64,000 nt of DNA. Origin: an uncultured Bacteroidales bacterium. GTDB taxonomy: Bacteria; Bacteroidota; Bacteroidia; Bacteroidales; F082. The stretch covers positions 62,001 through 126,000 of the forward strand of contig CAJOEP010000004.1 of assembly GCA_905233445.1 (NCBI GenBank). Direction: 5' to 3'. Made by a program: the position numbers and the translations under genes. Position 1 is the stretch's first letter; every line of letters starts with the position of its first letter. The notes under the pieces are model-generated. The model worked only from the letters and a program-made list of their open reading frames with translations. It was not told the origin of the DNA and did not search any database. Shown here piece by piece: positions 60,363 to 64,000 of this stretch.

Positions 60363-63196
60363 TTCAATTTGTCTGATACATAAGTTAATTCATCGGTTAA
60401 AAGTCTGTTGACACCTGCATAAGCCACTTTGTTGATAGTGTCTAACTTTAAGCCAACCTGTGAATAATTGTCAAAATAATTGTTGCGAACATCCTCTAAC
60501 AACTGTTCGAATCCATCAAGATTGTGGCGTTTTCTGTCTTCCCATTCTTCGAGATAGTCGTCTTTTATATCTTTGATTTTCTTGCTGAATTCCTCAAATG
60601 CTTTGTCGCGCCAATTATCGGCAAGCTTAATCCAGCCTTTTGTCGTAGCGTGGTTTTTCTTGCTCTTGTCGTAATAAAAATAGGTGCTGTTTTCATTCTT
60701 GATTTTTTCGAGAATCAAACCCTTAACCCATAACTCAAGGCTTTCATCCTGTGATGTTTTCTTTGATGGGGTGAGTTTGAATTGCGATAGCTGCATGTCG
60801 CGTTCCATGTGTGCGTCTATATGGAAACTGACATCATTTTTTGTCTTGTACTTCTGAACGTATGAATTCACAGAGTTTATAACATATGGTGGGAAAGAAT
60901 AGAACAAGTGGTAAATGATAATGCGGTTTTTCATTCCAGTTGACACATAATTTACCTTATTGGCAATCTCATCGCCAGTAAATGTTTTCTCAAACTGTCC
61001 ACTAATTGCAGAATTGTCTTTGTTTTCAACACCCACGTAGTAGTTTTCGGCAGGATCCATTTCTCTCAATCCGTCAAGAGCTAAGCCGTTATAATCAAAC
61101 AATATCTGTGACTTATCCTTTAACTGTTTCATGATGAAATCGAACTGGTCAGTTTCATTTTTTTCATCGTTAGCCTTCAACTCATCTAGAACAGATTCAA
61201 GCGATTTGTTTGTCCAGTTTTTACACTTGTTAAGTGTGTGAGTATAATCCATTAATAATAATTTGACATCCTTGTCGGTCTTAACATCGAAATCGTCTAT
61301 TGTGTGGTTTATTTTCTTAATAAACTCGTCCATTCTTATGTCATCTTTGTTTATGGTGACCGAACGAGTATAGCGGTCAGACAGGTCAATCTGGAATAGA
61401 GAATTGCTGCTGGTCACATTTTGAAGCATAGCTAAATCATCAGCAAAAGAGGCATCAACGGCTTTAAGTCTGTCAGATATTTTTACTGCCTTATTTCTGT
61501 AGTTTTGCATATCGACTTTTAACATGTTGAAGAATACTATAGCTTCTTTGCGACGTGCGAGTTCGATCTTATGTTTTGTGTATAAAATCACTTTGTCTTG
61601 TATCTCATCGGCTTTTTCACGCTGTTTTCTAGATTTGCCTATTGCTTTTATACCAGTTAGCGCATTTATTGCCTTGAGATCACTAAGTGCTGTCTTTATC
61701 TTTTCCTCATCATTTTGTATCAATAATGTAAACTCGTCACTTTCTTCATTCATTTCTTTTAGGAACAATTGTACTTGTGAGTCGATTTCGGTCATTACAG
61801 CCAAAGCACCACCAACGCCACACTCGTCGTTCATGAGTTTATGATACAAATTCTTGAATGATTGCTCGACTTTTTCCGACAACATCTTTCGATTTTCCTC
61901 CATGTCCTTGGTTCTGACTTGGCCTTCAACATACGAATTGACGTTTTGAATATTGAAACTCAGATAATCGCTTTCATCAATTTCAAACAATCCGCGTTTG
62001 TCGTTTGGAGATTTGATAAAATCAATAACATCGTCCTTGTCATGTTCCCTAATCGCCACTTCATCAATCCATGCATTTGCTTTTCCATTGGCGTCAGTGC
62101 ATGTGTTCAATAAATCAAGGATAATCATTTTTGCGGCTTTTATAGCATAGACTTCACCGACGTTTTCTCCTCTGAACACCAATTCGCTGATACCCATACC
62201 AACGCCCCAAGCTTCCTTGTCATAAATTGCACGTTGTTCGTTGTCTTTGCATACATTGTCCAAAGCGCTGCCGACAGCAGAGTCAACACATCCGGCATTT
62301 GTCACCAATGCCAGGCTGATAACGTCCGTGAGTTGGTCGATTTTATCATAACTCATGCCTTGCTTGTTGACACCGTCAATTAATGTTACTGCGTCAAACG
62401 GATAGGGGTTGGTGATGAACAAATCCTTATCTGGTTCATACCCCTGATATTTCAATTTGATTTTGTCTCTACGTGTACCAGACATCAGCCAGTCGAGATC
62501 CAAAAGTGCGCCGTATGCGTTTGGTTTTACACGAGGTGTCTGATTTTCGCCAAGGTCGTTCTCAAATATTCCGGCGAGCATGGCGTAACCCATAATTTTG
62601 ACATTCTCAGATCTGGCAGCATCCCTTGCTATATATGCCACATCAATAAATGTACCGCTTCCAGTGCCACCGCAAATGGAAAAAACAATATGGATTTCAA
62701 AACTGCTTCCTGATTCAATTTCATATTTTTTATTATCTTGATTCCTTGCATTTGTTATATCTATGATGGCCTGTTTTATTGCGGCATTTATCTGTTTCGC
62801 ATTCGAAATAAGAACAAAACGGCCATTTGAACGAATCTGGCCGGCTCCGGCATTTCTTAGAGTGGCAATTCCTTTGAGGTTTTGTTGATTCTGCGGCATC
62901 CAAGAGTACAGCTCTTCCTTGTAATACTCATAAAGTCTGTTTGGATTGTCAATCTTCAACTGTACCTGCTCGTTTTTGCTCAAGCACATTTTTTCGTTTT
63001 CAATAAGACCTTTTTTGTTGACATGGGCATTCACTTCTTTTGTGAATTCCTGCATGTCAGTGTCAATTCCAAGGAAACGTATTGACGGAGGGATCTCCCC
63101 ATATGTTTCCTCAAACATTTTCTTTGTGCGAATAAGAGTTTTTACACCTGTGCCGCCTAAACCTATGTAAAGGCGTTTGCTGATTTTTGTTGCCAT
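60359..63196 (-). CDS. Tubulin_2/FtsZ-like GTPase with long C-terminal extension
   Basis: YIGLGGTGVKTLIRTKKMF, RFLGIDTDMQEF, VFSICGGTGSGTFIDVAYIARDAA. Confidence 0.88.
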   Translation of the reverse strand: MATKISKRLYIGLGGTGVKTLIRTKKMFEETYGEIPPSIRFLGIDTDMQEFTKEVNAHVNKKGLIENEKMCLSKNEQVQLKIDNPNRLYEYYKEELYSWMPQNQQNLKGIATLRNAGAGQIRSNGRFVLISNAKQINAAIKQAIIDITNARNQDNKKYEIESGSSFEIHIVFSICGGTGSGTFIDVAYIARDAARSENVKIMGYAMLAGIFENDLGENQTPRVKPNAYGALLDLDWLMSGTRRDKIKLKYQGYEPDKDLFITNPYPFDAVTLIDGVNKQGMSYDKIDQLTDVISLALVTNAGCVDSAVGSALDNVCKDNEQRAIYDKEAWGVGMGISELVFRGENVGEVYAIKAAKMIILDLLNTCTDANGKANAWIDEVAIREHDKDDVIDFIKSPNDKRGLFEIDESDYLSFNIQNVNSYVEGQVRTKDMEENRKMLSEKVEQSFKNLYHKLMNDECGVGGALAVMTEIDSQVQLFLKEMNEESDEFTLLIQNDEEKIKTALSDLKAINALTGIKAIGKSRKQREKADEIQDKVILYTKHKIELARRKEAIVFFNMLKVDMQNYRNKAVKISDRLKAVDASFADDLAMLQNVTSSNSLFQIDLSDRYTRSVTINKDDIRMDEFIKKINHTIDDFDVKTDKDVKLLLMDYTHTLNKCKNWTNKSLESVLDELKANDEKNETDQFDFIMKQLKDKSQILFDYNGLALDGLREMDPAENYYVGVENKDNSAISGQFEKTFTGDEIANKVNYVSTGMKNRIIIYHLFYSFPPYVINSVNSYVQKYKTKNDVSFHIDAHMERDMQLSQFKLTPSKKTSQDESLELWVKGLILEKIKNENSTYFYYDKSKKNHATTKGWIKLADNWRDKAFEEFSKKIKDIKDDYLEEWEDRKRHNLDGFEQLLEDVRNNYFDNYSQVGLKLDTINKVAYAGVNRLLTDELTYVSDKLK

Positions 63197-63213
63197 ATTA
63201 TTAATTTTTTAAT

Positions 63214-64000
63214 TTAACTTACGATGATTTGAACACTTTGTTTTAAACTGTTGGTAATTTTATATTCGACTTCTCTGTCCAAGGTCAGTTCGTATGGTTT
63301 TATAATATATTTGTCATCAAGTTTAATTCTGACAGTCTTGCTTGAAGGCTTGATTAATACAGCCCCATCACACCACATGTCATTGACACTATATAAGATC
63401 TCTCCTGTAAATAATTTATTCAAAAGGCTTTGCTTTTTATATTTGTTGTCACATAACACTATCATTCTGTATTTGTTTTTGGATTTATGCAAATAATAAG
63501 CTCCGTTAATGTCAATTGCCACTTTAATCTTTGGATAATACACTCTTTTAATAATCAAAAACCATAAAACAAGGATACATATTATTAATATACCTAAAAA
63601 CGATAAAATTGAATCAACCCAAACTCGCAGTTTGTTAGATACATGTCTGACTTTGACTACAATTGGTGTTTGAGTATCCTTATCTTCATCGAGTAATAAA
63701 GTTTTGTCTGATATTGTACAATTATTGATTCTGTCGATTCCAGGATTTTCGACCATTTTTAAAACATAATGATAATCGCGATCAATGTCCTCAGAATAAA
63801 GCGTTTTAGCCGTTAAAACAATCCTAATGCTAATTTGTTGGTGAAATTCCTCGTCACAATTCTCCAATCTAATACATATTGTATTATTTTCGGATTTTAC
63901 TCCATCAACATAAAGTTCCACATCTTCAGGAGATGTTTTGGCGTATTTATTATCAGGCATCCTCTGATATAGTTCAAACACCAAATTGCCATTCAATTCC
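63214..64000 (-). CDS. Single-TM protein, N-terminus likely cut by window edge
   Basis: TM (ILSFLGILIICILVLWFLIIKRVYY); ORF runs to window end. Confidence 0.6.
   Translation of the reverse strand, partial: ELNGNLVFELYQRMPDNKYAKTSPEDVELYVDGVKSENNTICIRLENCDEEFHQQISIRIVLTAKTLYSEDIDRDYHYVLKMVENPGIDRINNCTISDKTLLLDEDKDTQTPIVVKVRHVSNKLRVWVDSILSFLGILIICILVLWFLIIKRVYYPKIKVAIDINGAYYLHKSKNKYRMIVLCDNKYKKQSLLNKLFTGEILYSVNDMWCDGAVLIKPSSKTVRIKLDDKYIIKPYELTLDREVEYKITNSLKQSVQIIVS

Overview
The window looks like a Bacteroidota (probably Bacteroidales-type) chromosome: a BACON-domain protein pair, a T9SS-type C-terminal sorting domain, GldB, TonB-dependent receptor, LptE, DUF5020, and TAnnTTTG-type -7 promoter boxes. 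No rRNA, tRNA, CRISPR array or recognisable IS transposase was seen. From left to right: a capsule/ulosonic-acid cluster (1-5.6 kb) running into wecB/wecC; an ATP synthase operon lacking beta and epsilon (6.8-11.9 kb); BACON lipoproteins and a Kelch-TM-AraC regulator; mevalonate-pathway genes; a tandem-thioredoxin protein; groESL, secG, lptE, a sigma-54 regulator and pheT (21-29 kb). An accessory stretch (29-39 kb) holds a split HipA (HipBST-like) module, several decayed genes, TerB-like proteins and two structured-RNA candidates. Next come aminopeptidase P paralogs, CinA, GldB, ComM-like, HicAB, a TonB receptor, rpmB, a DegT aminotransferase and an AbiE-like pair. The best candidate for an undescribed system is the minus-strand operon at 55.7-64.0 kb: a Tubulin_2/FtsZ-like GTPase translationally coupled to a 1188-aa membrane-anchored papain-like (C1A) protease, flanked by two single-TM proteins. 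The second main signal is repeats: palindromic elements inside ORFs, and heptanucleotide tandem arrays that sit on stop codons. All assignments come from reading the sequence and remembered family motifs; no searches were run.
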